Of a DNA stretch of 64,000 nt, positions 1-8,915 are shown in pieces. The notes below the pieces were generated by a model, which worked only from the letters and a program-made list of their open reading frames with translations, searched no databases and was not told the origin of the DNA. The first letter of the stretch is position 1. Every line of letters starts with the position of its first letter. A program made the position numbers and the translations under genes. The DNA is taken from contig NZ_CP162129.1 in assembly GCF_040834005.1 (NCBI RefSeq), positions 3,372,001 through 3,436,000 of the forward strand. Reading direction: 5' to 3'. The DNA is from Paenibacillus sp. PL2-23. Lineage in GTDB: Bacteria; Bacillota; Bacilli; Paenibacillales; Paenibacillaceae.

Positions 1-1
1 C

Positions 2-607
2 TTCGACGTCTTTCAGCTGCAAGGGCTGGAGGAGAGAATGGCTGGCATCGAAGCGCAGATACGGCCCAAATTCCGGGCTATTGGCGAGCGGCTGACAGCC
101 GAGCTCGCACCGCTCGCGGGCAAGGAGCTGCACCTCCATATTGCCAAACACGCCAGACGTACCGTGAACCCGCCCAAGGATACTTGGCTCGCGATCTGCG
201 ATAATAAGAGAGGGTACAAGGCACACCCCCACTTCCAGCTTGGACTATTCGACGATCATCTGTTCATCTGGCTCGCCCTCATCTACGAGGTGCCGAACAA
301 GAAGAGCATCGCCTCCGGCATGCTGGAGCGGCTGGATGAGGTCATCGCGTTGGTGCCGCAGGACTATGTCCTGTCCATGGATCATATGAAAAAGGACAGC
401 ACGCCGATTCGCGAGCTGGACGAAGACGGCTGGAGAGCCATACTGACCCGGTTCCGTGATGTGCAGAAGGCCGAGCTGCTCATTGGACGTCACGTCGCCG
501 CGGACGACCCGCTCCTGGGTAACGGCGACGCCTTGCTGGCCTATGCCGCGTCCACGTACGAGTCGCTTATGCCTCTGTATCGTATGGCTTGCGGCAGCAG
601 CCAATAA
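2..607 (+). CDS. DUF1054 / YktB-family protein, 5' end outside window
   Basis: The frame is open from base 2, reading FDVFQLQGLEERM before the first internal ATG at 38, so the true start lies upstream of the window and that ATG is not the start. The visible part is about 201 residues, close to full length for the DUF1054 (YktB) family of Firmicutes, which is about 210. Family-like stretches are HIAKHARRTVNPPKDTW and KRGYKAHPHFQLGLF. The biochemical role of the family is not known to me. In B. subtilis yktB lies close to speA, and an speA homologue follows here at 5.3 kb, which supports the call. A strong hairpin follows the stop. Confidence 0.8.
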   Translation, partial: FDVFQLQGLEERMAGIEAQIRPKFRAIGERLTAELAPLAGKELHLHIAKHARRTVNPPKDTWLAICDNKRGYKAHPHFQLGLFDDHLFIWLALIYEVPNKKSIASGMLERLDEVIALVPQDYVLSMDHMKKDSTPIRELDEDGWRAILTRFRDVQKAELLIGRHVAADDPLLGNGDALLAYAASTYESLMPLYRMACGSSQ

Positions 608-613
608 ATAGAC

Positions 614-665
614 GCAAGGCCTTCCGGAGGGATTGCTTATCCCCCGGAAGGCCTTGTTCTGCTTT
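614..665. terminator. Bidirectional terminator between yktB-like gene and RND exporter
   Basis: Perfect 13-bp arms (615-627 and 644-656, CAAGGCCTTCCGG and its complement) lie between two convergent genes. The T tract is weak on both sides. Confidence 0.75.
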
Positions 666-677
666 AGCAGCTAGGAA

Positions 678-3600
678 TTATGTGGATGAGCCTGCTTCGA
701 CAGCTGAGCCCTGCTGGGCTGCCGCCGCTCTCCTCTGCTTCCGAGATTTGCGGAAGAACAGCAGCTCGTAGACGCAAGGCACAATAATAAGCGTAAGCAG
801 CGTCGCGACGGCTAATCCTCCAATAACGACAATCGCCAGGCTTTGCGATACGATGCTGCCGGATTCGTGGCTGCCGAACACCAGCGGCAGCATCGCGCAG
901 ATGGTGGCCAGCGCCGTCATGACAATAGGACGCATACGAGTTGCAGCCGCTTCGATTAACGCTTCTCGCACGGTCATCGTCGCTTCATTCTGCCTGACAC
1001 GGTCGATAAGCACGATCGCGTTGGTCACAACAATGCCAATCAGCATCAGCGCGCCGAACATCGCTGTAAAGTCTGGCGTTATGCCGGAGACAAGCAGACC
1101 CAGTACCGCTCCGATCGCCGCCAGCGGCAGCGTAATCATGATGGCAAGCGGCGCCCGAAGCGTCTTGAAGGCAAGAACCATGATCAGATAGACAAGCCCG
1201 ATGGAGATCAGCGCGGTTAAGCCCAGATCGGCGAAATCCTGGGACTGCTCCGCAGATGCGCCGCCTATGGAAATGCGGGCGCCATCCGGCAGCTCCAAGC
1301 CGTTAATCGACTTCGTTAGCTCCTCCCCAACGAGCGAGAGCTTTTTGGGATCCACATTTGCCGTAATTCGAATATAATTTTCGCCGTCCTTATGGTAATA
1401 AGTCGAAGGCAGCTCCTTCTGCGTCAATGTCGCTATATCGGAGATTGCTTGCGATCCGCCCTCCGTCCATACCGTCAAGCTCTCCAGCTCGGCGGCCGTA
1501 TCGGGGTTGTCTATCGGGAGCAGCATCACCGGGACAGCCTCTCCCTCCACGGGAATGCTGCCAAGCGGTACGGGATTCAGCAGCCCCTGCAGCTGCATGG
1601 CCACCTCCTCGCCCCTCGCTTCGCCGTTCAGCTCGAAGGTATAGACGGACTTCTTCTCCTCCTGATTACTTTCCACCTTGAGCACGCCATCTATGTCTGC
1701 TGCTGCGCGAAGCGCCTGCTCGGCCGCCCGCTCCAGCCCATCCTCGTCTTCAGCGGTCACATCCATAAAGATGGATGAGGAGCCGCCGCCCATCATGAGA
1801 TCCATCGCATTAGCGGCAAGATCGGCGTTCTCGTACTGGGATTGCTGCCCGCGAACCGCATCCATGAAGGCTTCCGCGTCCGCGCCCTCCTTCATGTCCA
1901 CTAACAAGCTGACGAGTGTAGGGGACACGATGGCGCCGAACTGCGCGTTGTCGGAGCTGTTGCCAATGGCCATGAGCACCCACTCTACATCCCCATGTGC
2001 GTGGATGAAGCCCTCCAGCTTCTCGCCGCCCGCGATCACCTCGTCGTAAGGCGTGTCGCTTGGATACTGAAGCTCGACATTCACATGCTCGGAGCTGGAG
2101 GCATCCAGCGCCCCCTTGGGCATCGCGGCATAAGCGCCAACGGAGGCGATAAGCAGCACCGCCGACAGGGTCAAGGGAAGCCATTTGCGCTGCAAATTCC
2201 ACGCCATAAAGGCAGAGAAGCGCGTCGAGCCCTTGTGCTCAGCCTCCTTCGTACCCTTCAGCAGCACCGCGCTGAGCAACGGCACAACCGTAAGAGCGAC
2301 TACAAGAGAGGCAAGCAGGGAGTAAGTTACCGTCAGCGCAAACGGCAGCAGGAAATCCTGCAGGGAGCCTCGCAGCAAGCCCATAGGAAGGAAGACGGCC
2401 ACCGTTACAATCGTCGAAGAAGTAATGGCCGACGCAACCTCCTTCGTCGCCTCTGTAATAAGACCGATCGAGAACGTCTCGCGCTGCAGCCTTCGGTATA
2501 TATTCTCAATAACGACGATGCTGTCATCCACTAGCCGGCCAACGGCAACCGCTACGCCGCCTAACGTAATGATATTGAGAGACACCCCGGACAGCTGCAG
2601 CAAATATAACGTGATAGCAAGGGACAGCGGGATGGATACGATCGTGACAATCGTCGCGCGGAGATTGCGCATGAAGAGCAGAATAACAATCGTTGCGAAC
2701 AGCGCCCCAAGGAGCACCTCGCGCAGCATGCTGTTCACGGAATGCACAACGGACTCTGCCGTGCTGATTAACACCTGCGCCTCCATCTGAGGGTCGTTGG
2801 CATTCAGCTCCTCTATTTCCTTCTCCACTTGGTTGCCCACCGCAACGGCGTTTGCATCGGCGGCTTTGGCGATCGTCAGCATAACGGCATCCTTGCCATT
2901 CATACGGCTCAAGCTTTCGCTCTCCGAGCTGAGCTGCACGTCAGCGGCATCAGCAAGCGTCAAGCCGGCAGCAATCGGAAGAGCCCGTAATGCTTCCAGA
3001 TCGTCCACTCGATCGACCAGCTGGATATTTGCCGCCGCTCCGTCCACGTTCCGGTCGCCCAAGGAGACTGTTACGCCTCTGCCCTGCAGCACATTCATCA
3101 GCGACAGCACTGGCAGGCCAGCCTCCTGCAGCTTATCCGCCTTCGGCGCAATCGTAATGACCGCCCTCTCCAGGCCGGACACCGTAATTGCTCCAGCGCC
3201 ATCAATAGCTTGGAGAGCGGCTTGTACCTTGGACACCTTTTCCTTCTTCTCTGTTTCGGACATGCTTTCATCGAACGACACCGTAATCCAGCCGATAGGT
3301 ATCATGGACGTGTTAAGCTGCGTCACGAACGGCTGCATCACATTTGAAGGCAGCGGCACACTCCCAATAAGCTCCTGGATCGCGGCTTTGGCTTCCTTCA
3401 TGTTTGTTTTGGAATCAAAATTAATGGAGATCTGGGAATAACCGTCCCATGTCGTGGAGAACATCGTGGTTTTGCCATCGACGAACATCACCGCTTCCTC
3501 CAGCGGATTCGTAACCTGCTCCTCCATCGTGCCTGCGCTGCTTCCTTGCCCGATTGCAGTAATGACAACCTGCGGATTGTCCGCGGACGGGAGGAATTCC

Positions 3601-3704
3601 ATGGGCAGGCGTAAATAGCTGATGGCTCCCATCACCAGCGCCATGACGACGAGCAATAGAATTGCCGCCTTGTTTCGGAATGACCATTCTGTCATTTTGT
3701 TCAT
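678..3704 (-). CDS. RND-family efflux transporter (AcrB/SwrC-like)
   Basis: Proton-driven inner-membrane exporter of about 1008 residues. There is a TM helix near residues 12-32 and a large extracytoplasmic loop. The TM4 motif GRLVDDSIVVIEN carries the paired Asp residues used in proton relay by AcrB-type pumps. A second block of TM helices fills the C-terminal fifth. No adaptor gene is adjacent, as with SwrC/YerP of B. subtilis, which exports surfactin. The substrate cannot be read from the sequence. Start: an AAGGAG site allows ATG at 3704 (spacing about 13) or TTG at 3716 (spacing too short); ATG is preferred. Confidence 0.85.
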   Translation of the reverse strand: MNKMTEWSFRNKAAILLLVVMALVMGAISYLRLPMEFLPSADNPQVVITAIGQGSSAGTMEEQVTNPLEEAVMFVDGKTTMFSTTWDGYSQISINFDSKTNMKEAKAAIQELIGSVPLPSNVMQPFVTQLNTSMIPIGWITVSFDESMSETEKKEKVSKVQAALQAIDGAGAITVSGLERAVITIAPKADKLQEAGLPVLSLMNVLQGRGVTVSLGDRNVDGAAANIQLVDRVDDLEALRALPIAAGLTLADAADVQLSSESESLSRMNGKDAVMLTIAKAADANAVAVGNQVEKEIEELNANDPQMEAQVLISTAESVVHSVNSMLREVLLGALFATIVILLFMRNLRATIVTIVSIPLSLAITLYLLQLSGVSLNIITLGGVAVAVGRLVDDSIVVIENIYRRLQRETFSIGLITEATKEVASAITSSTIVTVAVFLPMGLLRGSLQDFLLPFALTVTYSLLASLVVALTVVPLLSAVLLKGTKEAEHKGSTRFSAFMAWNLQRKWLPLTLSAVLLIASVGAYAAMPKGALDASSSEHVNVELQYPSDTPYDEVIAGGEKLEGFIHAHGDVEWVLMAIGNSSDNAQFGAIVSPTLVSLLVDMKEGADAEAFMDAVRGQQSQYENADLAANAMDLMMGGGSSSIFMDVTAEDEDGLERAAEQALRAAADIDGVLKVESNQEEKKSVYTFELNGEARGEEVAMQLQGLLNPVPLGSIPVEGEAVPVMLLPIDNPDTAAELESLTVWTEGGSQAISDIATLTQKELPSTYYHKDGENYIRITANVDPKKLSLVGEELTKSINGLELPDGARISIGGASAEQSQDFADLGLTALISIGLVYLIMVLAFKTLRAPLAIMITLPLAAIGAVLGLLVSGITPDFTAMFGALMLIGIVVTNAIVLIDRVRQNEATMTVREALIEAAATRMRPIVMTALATICAMLPLVFGSHESGSIVSQSLAIVVIGGLAVATLLTLIIVPCVYELLFFRKSRKQRRAAAAQQGSAVEAGSST

Positions 3705-3906
3705 AGTGTGGCACAAGCTCCTTCTCTACTGGTTTTATCCATACCATCATAAGCGCTGGGAATCGTTAGGAAAAACGTCTGTAGGCGGTAATTCGACCGC
3801 ATCGCAAGACGGAGCGTGCCTGCGACTTCAGTCTGGGATTACGCTTACATTTCGCTTTGAGATTTGAACCGAGTGCAGAGGGAGCGTATTTATTCTTAAA
3901 ATGCAA

Positions 3907-3949
3907 CAAAAAAACGCCGGCCCTGGTGGCTTGCGGCCACCCGCCGACG
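3907..3949 (-). terminator. Terminator of MFS gene
   Basis: GC-rich hairpin (3915-3948, arms CGTCGGCGGGTGGC and GCCACCAGGGCCGGCG with small mismatches) followed on the minus strand by a run of T at 3907-3914. Confidence 0.85.
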
Positions 3950-3960
3950 TCTTAATGGGT

Positions 3961-5163
3961 TCATGATGAAGCTGCTGAGGTCTGCTTCTGCTCTCTGGCA
4001 TCCAATTGGCGGAAGCGGAGCACTAGCAGCATCGCTGCCAAGCACAAGATGCCGCCGATCAGGTACGGCAGGCCCAGCTCTATGGTGAAGAGCAAGGAGC
4101 CCAGCAGAGGGCCGGCGATGCGGCCGAGGCTGTCCATAGACGAGCTGAGACCGGAAGCCACGCCTACTCCGACCTTCGTCTTCTGCGTAATCAAGGAGGT
4201 TACGCATGGACGAATCAGAGCGTTGCCGACGCCGAATACCGCAAGCGATACAATGGCCCACCACAGCGAATGCGCATAAAGCAGCAGGAAGAAGCCGGCA
4301 GCCGATATGACCAAGCCAATCGAGATGTACTTCCCTTCCTCGCCCTTCTTGATTCTGCGCCGTACAATGCCCCCTTGCACCAGAGCGCCCACCAAGCCGC
4401 ATACAAAAAACAACAGCCCAACCTGAAGCGGTGTCACATCAAAGCGCTTCATCCCAAAAAATTGAAGCGTCGCTTCCATGCCCGCCAGCGTAAACGTAAC
4501 AAAAAACGCCAGTACATACAGGTATTTAAGCGGTCCCTGGAACGCCTTCCAACGAGAAACGCTTTTTTCGCTTTTGGCCTTGCGCTTCTCCGGGGGCAGC
4601 GACTCCTTCAGCTTCGCCGCTGCCAGCAGACAGGTCGTCAGCGCAAGCGCCGAAGCCGCAAAAAACGGCGTATTCAGCGAGAATATGCTGAGCAGTCCGC
4701 CGAAGCCCGGGCCCAGCGTAAAGCCGAGGCCTATGGACATCCCGACCAGCCCCATACCTTTGGTGCGCTGCTCCGGCGGCGTAATGTCCGACACATAAGC
4801 AACGATAACCGAAGCGACCGCTCCGGAGAACAGTCCCCCCAGAGCACGGGATGCATACATCAGCGTCAAGCTGTCGCCCGCGAGTCCGAACAGCAGGAAG
4901 CTGGCGGAGAACCCGGCCAGTCCCGTCAGGATGACCGGCCTTCTGCCGATCCGGTCCGACAGCGTTCCCCACAGCGGTGACAGAATAAAGGATACGGCCG
5001 AATACAGCGCGAGCATGCGCCCCGTATGCATCTCGGCTTCCTTGGGATCAGCCTCCAGAATAATTTCTGGCATAACCGGGATGATAATGCCGAACCCTAT
5101 AAAGGTAATCATAAGTATAGCCATAACAATCATTAATCGACTATCTCTTCGTCTTTCTTTCAT
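3961..5163 (-). CDS. MFS transporter, drug-exporter type
   Basis: About 400 residues with regularly spaced hydrophobic segments, as expected for 12 TM helices. The MFS signature GTLSDRIGRRPV follows TM2, and LGPGFGGLLS resembles the antiporter motif C of TM5. This places it in the DHA1 family with Bmr, Blt and TetA-type exporters; the substrate is unknown. A basic loop with KKGEEGK separates the two halves. ATG at 5163 was chosen because a GGGGGGAT site lies just upstream; the frame stays open 23 codons further but without a ribosome site. It is divergent from speA. Confidence 0.85.
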   Translation of the reverse strand: MKERRRDSRLMIVMAILMITFIGFGIIIPVMPEIILEADPKEAEMHTGRMLALYSAVSFILSPLWGTLSDRIGRRPVILTGLAGFSASFLLFGLAGDSLTLMYASRALGGLFSGAVASVIVAYVSDITPPEQRTKGMGLVGMSIGLGFTLGPGFGGLLSIFSLNTPFFAASALALTTCLLAAAKLKESLPPEKRKAKSEKSVSRWKAFQGPLKYLYVLAFFVTFTLAGMEATLQFFGMKRFDVTPLQVGLLFFVCGLVGALVQGGIVRRRIKKGEEGKYISIGLVISAAGFFLLLYAHSLWWAIVSLAVFGVGNALIRPCVTSLITQKTKVGVGVASGLSSSMDSLGRIAGPLLGSLLFTIELGLPYLIGGILCLAAMLLVLRFRQLDAREQKQTSAASS

Positions 5164-5279
5164 GCAGCAATCCCCCCACGTCTCTATCGTAACATATTGG
5201 ATTTGTGTCATCTTTGAACAATTCGGGAACAAATCGGCTATGCGAATGGGCGCTCCAAGCGGCCAGCTTCAATATCCGC

Positions 5280-5307
5280 TTGCATTCCCCCTTGTTTTTG
5301 TTATACT
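5280..5307 (+). promoter_or_regulatory. Possible sigma-A promoter of speA
   Basis: TTGCAT (5280-5285), 16-bp spacer, TATACT (5302-5307), about 35 bp upstream of the speA start. Read by eye. Confidence 0.4.
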
Positions 5308-5340
5308 CTACTATGTTTGTACACTTCATGAAAGGCAGGG

Positions 5341-6819
5341 ATGACAGCGATGGATCATCGTCAAACACCGCTCTTCACTGCGCTTCGCGAGCATGCGGCG
5401 CAAAATCCCGTTCAATTCCATATTCCGGGACATAAGAAGGGCCTCGGAAGCGATTCTGAATTCCGCGCATTTATCGGCGACAACGCGTTGTCGATCGATC
5501 TCATTAATATAGCGCCGCTGGACGACCTGCATCAGCCGACAGGCGTCATCGAGCAGGCTCAGAAGCTGGCTGCAGACGCATTCGGCTCCGACTATACCTA
5601 CTTCTCCGTACAGGGCACCAGCGGAGCAATCATTACGATGATTATGTCCGTCTGCGCTCCCGGCGACAAAATTATCGTCCCGCGCAATGTGCATAAATCC
5701 ATTATGGCGGCCATTATATTTGCTGGCGCCAGGCCCGTGTTCATCTCGCCCGCCAGAGATAACAACCTGGGCATTGATCACGGCATTACGACAAGGTCCG
5801 TGCGCCGCGCGCTGGAGAAGCATCCCGACTCCAAGGCGGTGCTGGTCATCAACCCGACCTACTTCGGCATCTGCGCGAACCTGAAGGAAATTGTAGATCT
5901 TGTGCACAGCTACGACATTCCCGTGCTCGTCGACGAGGCCCATGGCGTACTGATCCACTTCCATGACAAGCTGCCCATGTCCGCCATGCAGGCCGGCGCC
6001 GACATGGCGGCGACAAGCGTACATAAGCTTGGCGGCTCCATGACGCAGAGCTCTGTGCTTAACATTCGCAAGGGGCGCGTCAATCCGCAGCGGGTTCAGA
6101 CAATCATCAGCATGCTGACGACAACGTCCACCTCCTATATTTTGCTGGCTTCCCTGGATACATCAAGACGCAATCTGGCCCTTCATGGCCGTGAGCTCGC
6201 GGAGCAGGCAATCGCGCTTGCCCAGGATGCCCGCCGTCAAATTAATGAGATTCCAGGGCTGTACAGCTTCGGCGAAGACATTCTGGGCGGAGAAGCAACC
6301 TTCGACTATGATCCCACCAAGGTAACGATTCATGTTCGCCATCTTGGCATCACAGGCTATGAGACGGAGAACTGGCTGCGGGAGCACTATAATTTGGAAA
6401 TCGAATTAAGTGACATGTATAACATTCTTTGCCTAGTTACGCCTGGCGATACCTCAGACTCGTTAGCTAAGCTATTAGAGGCGCTCCGCGGCTTGTCCGC
6501 CGCGTTCTATGAAGGAGCCGAGGCTCGCGAGCTCGTGGTCAAAATCCCGGACATTCCGCAGCTCTCTCTCACGCCTAGAGACGCGTTCTACGCCGAGACG
6601 GAGGTTATTCCGTTCAAGGAGTCGGCGGGGCGCATCATCGCGGAGTTCATCTATGTCTATCCGCCCGGCATTCCGATTCTGCTGCCAGGGGAAGTCATCT
6701 CGCAGAAAAATATTGACTACATCGTCGATCATGTAGAGGTGGGACTGCCCGTCAAAGGACCCGAGGATCGCAGCATTGAATTTGTAAAGGTCATTGTGGA
6801 GGAAACAGCCATTTCCTAG
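5341..6819 (+). CDS. speA: Orn/Lys/Arg decarboxylase family, probable arginine decarboxylase
   Basis: PLP-dependent fold-type I decarboxylase, 492 residues, matching the short Bacillus SpeA (about 490) rather than the 700-residue enterobacterial enzymes. Visible features are the N-terminal FHIPGHKKG, the cofactor Asp in VDEAHG (about D198), and the Schiff-base lysine in SVHKLGGS (about K229). The likely reaction is arginine to agmatine for polyamine synthesis; lysine or ornithine specificity cannot be excluded. The start is ATG 5341 behind AAGGCAGGG, with 5350 as alternative. It is followed after 62 bp by a DUF1885 gene, and a YktB-like gene lies 4.7 kb upstream. Confidence 0.85.
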   Translation: MTAMDHRQTPLFTALREHAAQNPVQFHIPGHKKGLGSDSEFRAFIGDNALSIDLINIAPLDDLHQPTGVIEQAQKLAADAFGSDYTYFSVQGTSGAIITMIMSVCAPGDKIIVPRNVHKSIMAAIIFAGARPVFISPARDNNLGIDHGITTRSVRRALEKHPDSKAVLVINPTYFGICANLKEIVDLVHSYDIPVLVDEAHGVLIHFHDKLPMSAMQAGADMAATSVHKLGGSMTQSSVLNIRKGRVNPQRVQTIISMLTTTSTSYILLASLDTSRRNLALHGRELAEQAIALAQDARRQINEIPGLYSFGEDILGGEATFDYDPTKVTIHVRHLGITGYETENWLREHYNLEIELSDMYNILCLVTPGDTSDSLAKLLEALRGLSAAFYEGAEARELVVKIPDIPQLSLTPRDAFYAETEVIPFKESAGRIIAEFIYVYPPGIPILLPGEVISQKNIDYIVDHVEVGLPVKGPEDRSIEFVKVIVEETAIS

Positions 6820-6881
6820 CGGTTGCCGCTATCTTGTAAACCTTTCCAGCCCATGCTAAGATGGCTCTAGAGGTGATGCCG

Positions 6882-7298
6882 ATGAGTCAAAGCGCTTATA
6901 TTAAGCTGGTGAAAGGCTCCAAGGATCAATCCGTTACGCTTCGAGATGTTGAGGATGCCCTGCTTCGTTACCGGGAGATGACCTCGTTAACGGGCTCTCA
7001 GCTGGGCTGGGATTATGAGGGGGCCGCTTTCCCTTATACGATTCAATCGGAGGGGGATGAGCGGTGGTTCTATCTGAAGGGCGTCTCGTCATCCTACAGG
7101 CATATCATTATGGGGATATCGGAAGCGACTAGCACGGACGGCGATTCCGTTCCTTGTGTCCAGGTTGTGCTGCCTGAAGAAGCAACCCACGGCGACAAAG
7201 CCAAAGCCAATGAGCTGTGCAAATATATGGCGAAGCGCTGGCAGGCCGAGCTGACCCTGTTCAACGGCAGAACGATGTATTACAATCCGCGCAAATAG
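6882..7298 (+). CDS. DUF1885-like protein
   Basis: A soluble 138-residue protein with no signal peptide or TM segment. The opening MSQSAYIKLVKGSKDQSVTL and the motif GSQLGWDYEGAAFPY match what I recall of DUF1885, a Bacillaceae family with structures but no assigned function. The start at 6882 is set by AGAGGTG eight bases upstream; an in-frame ATG at 6861 lacks a ribosome site. It is probably co-transcribed with speA and ends at a strong hairpin. Confidence 0.6.
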   Translation: MSQSAYIKLVKGSKDQSVTLRDVEDALLRYREMTSLTGSQLGWDYEGAAFPYTIQSEGDERWFYLKGVSSSYRHIIMGISEATSTDGDSVPCVQVVLPEEATHGDKAKANELCKYMAKRWQAELTLFNGRTMYYNPRK

Positions 7299-7319
7299 TA
7301 TAACAACCATACAATATGA

Positions 7320-7366
7320 CAAAGGCTCCCCGACTGGCGTTACGCCGATCAGGGAGCCTTATCTTC
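7320..7366. terminator. Bidirectional terminator
   Basis: AAGGCTCCC arm (7322-7330) pairs with GGGAGCCTT (7352-7360), with an inner GGCG/CGCC pairing. It lies between convergent genes. Confidence 0.8.
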
Positions 7367-7371
7367 TAACA

Positions 7372-7692
7372 TTATTCCTTGCCTTCATTCTCCGTACGCG
7401 CAATTTCCTCATAAATGGCTGTCACGCGCTCCCATTCCGCGTCATCCTCGATGCCGACCAGGAATGCTTCTTCGTCTTCTTCTTCTATGCGGAAGATTAC
7501 GCCGTCTTGCTCCGGATCTTGGCGATCCAGCAGAACAGCATATACGTTATCATCGGATTCGAACGTGTAGACCATTACCATCTCGCGCTCTTCGCCTTCA
7601 TCGTTCGTTACGATGAACACATGCTCTTCATGCTCGTGATCATGTCCACAGCCGCAGTCATCGCCACACTGATCTTGCTTGTGCTCGCTCAT
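7372..7692 (-). CDS. DUF1292 (YrzB-like) protein with Cys/His-rich N-terminus
   Basis: A very acidic 106-residue protein. Residues about 24-100 match DUF1292 (FIVTNDEGEE, VYTFESDDNVYAVLL, FRIEEEDEEAFLVGI). The first 23 residues are rich in Cys and His (CGDDCGCGHDHEHEEH) and look able to bind metal. B. subtilis YrzB, next to alaS and yrrK, is a member of unknown role. Here the gene stands alone, away from alaS, so it is probably a paralogue. Confidence 0.75.
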   Translation of the reverse strand: MSEHKQDQCGDDCGCGHDHEHEEHVFIVTNDEGEEREMVMVYTFESDDNVYAVLLDRQDPEQDGVIFRIEEEDEEAFLVGIEDDAEWERVTAIYEEIARTENEGKE

Positions 7693-7761
7693 GATTTGTT
7701 ACCCCATTTCACTAAATTGATCATACCTTGCCATCGTACCATGTATAACTACAGACGGTCA

Positions 7762-7792
7762 AACGAAAAGCTCCGCATGGCGCGGAGCGTCT
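7762..7792 (-). terminator. Terminator of stalk-domain protein gene
   Basis: Stem GCTCCGC/GCGGAGC (7770-7789) followed on the minus strand by TTTTCGTTT. Confidence 0.75.
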
Positions 7793-7813
7793 TCGTGCCC
7801 TATCCTGTTCACC

Positions 7814-8395
7814 CTAAGGAGCCCTTGATGGAATTTGCTTCTCCGATACGACCGCCCACTCCTCCGAGCCCTCCAGCTTCAGATAGAAGCGAACCGTATA
7901 AATGCCCGTCGATTCGAATTTGTAATCAAATTCCTCGGAGACGAACCAGAAGATGTCCTTATCCTTCATCTCATTCGCCACGTTTTTGTTTTGAATCGTT
8001 TTTTCTTTCCCGTATGGGTCTACAATGGAAAACTTAACGGCCGCAATGTCCGTCTGCAGATTATCGATCTGCGAGAATACCTTGATCTTGCCCTGGAAGC
8101 CCTTCTCCACCACGCCGAATGGACTATTCCCCTTGTTGTACAGGAACATATGTACGTTCGGCTTGTAGACCGTCGCGCGCTTATTGGCATTGTCCCACTT
8201 CACGATGGCGTTCAACGCGTTCGCCACTTCTCTAAGCGGCAAATAGGTTTTACCGTCAATCATAAGCCCGCTATCGGCCAATTCCCCACCGTTGACTAGC
8301 ACACGAACCTTCTGAGCAGCGTCGTTTGCAAAGATGATGGTGCCCCCGCACAAGCTGAGCAGCACCAGCCAAACCGCTACCTTCCTGAACCTCAT
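7814..8395 (-). CDS. Secreted protein with copper amine oxidase-like N-terminal (stalk) domain
   Basis: About 193 residues. The N-terminus (MRFRKVAVWLVLLSLCGG) is a signal peptide. Residues about 28-75 carry the stalk domain common in Paenibacillus exported proteins (VRVLVNGGELADSGLMIDGK, then YLPLREVANAL and VKWDNANK). The C-terminal half looks like a beta-sandwich of the BsuPI or Ig kind (GIYTVRFYLKLEG). No catalytic motif is seen, and cell-surface binding is only inferred. ATG 8395 is preferred because it begins the signal peptide; an ATG at 8413 is possible. Confidence 0.65.
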   Translation of the reverse strand: MRFRKVAVWLVLLSLCGGTIIFANDAAQKVRVLVNGGELADSGLMIDGKTYLPLREVANALNAIVKWDNANKRATVYKPNVHMFLYNKGNSPFGVVEKGFQGKIKVFSQIDNLQTDIAAVKFSIVDPYGKEKTIQNKNVANEMKDKDIFWFVSEEFDYKFESTGIYTVRFYLKLEGSEEWAVVSEKQIPSRAP

Positions 8396-8558
8396 AGCTG
8401 CATTAACCCCCATCCGTTATTCTGGATGTAAGGTTATACTCCCTGAGCCGAACAAAGTTGCGGTCTGCGGGCGTTTTATTTTATATGAGATCAAATGATT
8501 CCGAAGTTGTCAAATGCTGTTGAAACCTGCGCTTGCCTGGGAAATATACCCCCCTTTA

Positions 8559-8771
8559 TTACCCCATTGTTTTGGTCAAAATACAAGGCACGCCCTTGCC
8601 AATCGCTCCGGGCTCCTGCATGCTGGCCAAGTAACGCATGCCTCTTGCGCAGGGCGTCTTGCAAACCTTGCAGGTATCCGACAGCACCAGCTTGTAATTG
8701 ACCTGCCTCCGATCGTTCGCAAGCTGCTTCCCCTTCGCCGCTTTCCCCTTAGCGCCTTTGCCTTTGCTCAT
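8559..8771 (-). CDS. Small basic four-cysteine protein, unknown
   Basis: Seventy residues: a lysine-rich start (MSKGKGAKGKAAKGKQ) then a compact C-terminal part with Cys spaced CKVCKTPC and a fourth Cys in KGVPCIL. This could be a metal-binding knuckle in a nucleic-acid-binding protein, but I do not recognise the family and claim no function. ATG 8771 is preferred over 8789. It is divergent from the MBL-fold gene. Confidence 0.5.
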   Translation of the reverse strand: MSKGKGAKGKAAKGKQLANDRRQVNYKLVLSDTCKVCKTPCARGMRYLASMQEPGAIGKGVPCILTKTMG

Positions 8772-8915
8772 GCCCGCCCACTCCTTCAATGATCATCCTC
8801 TTGCCTGTGACATTGTATGCCAATATGCGGCGATGTGCTTCTGTCCGCATTGGCAACCGAGCACAAAATTTGGTACAGTGACAGAAGGGACCAATTGAGG
8901 GGAGAGTAGGTTCAG

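Noticed and set aside
4270..4980. 236-codon plus-strand ORF inside MFS gene
   Set aside because: Arg/Gln-rich antisense shadow of the MFS frame.
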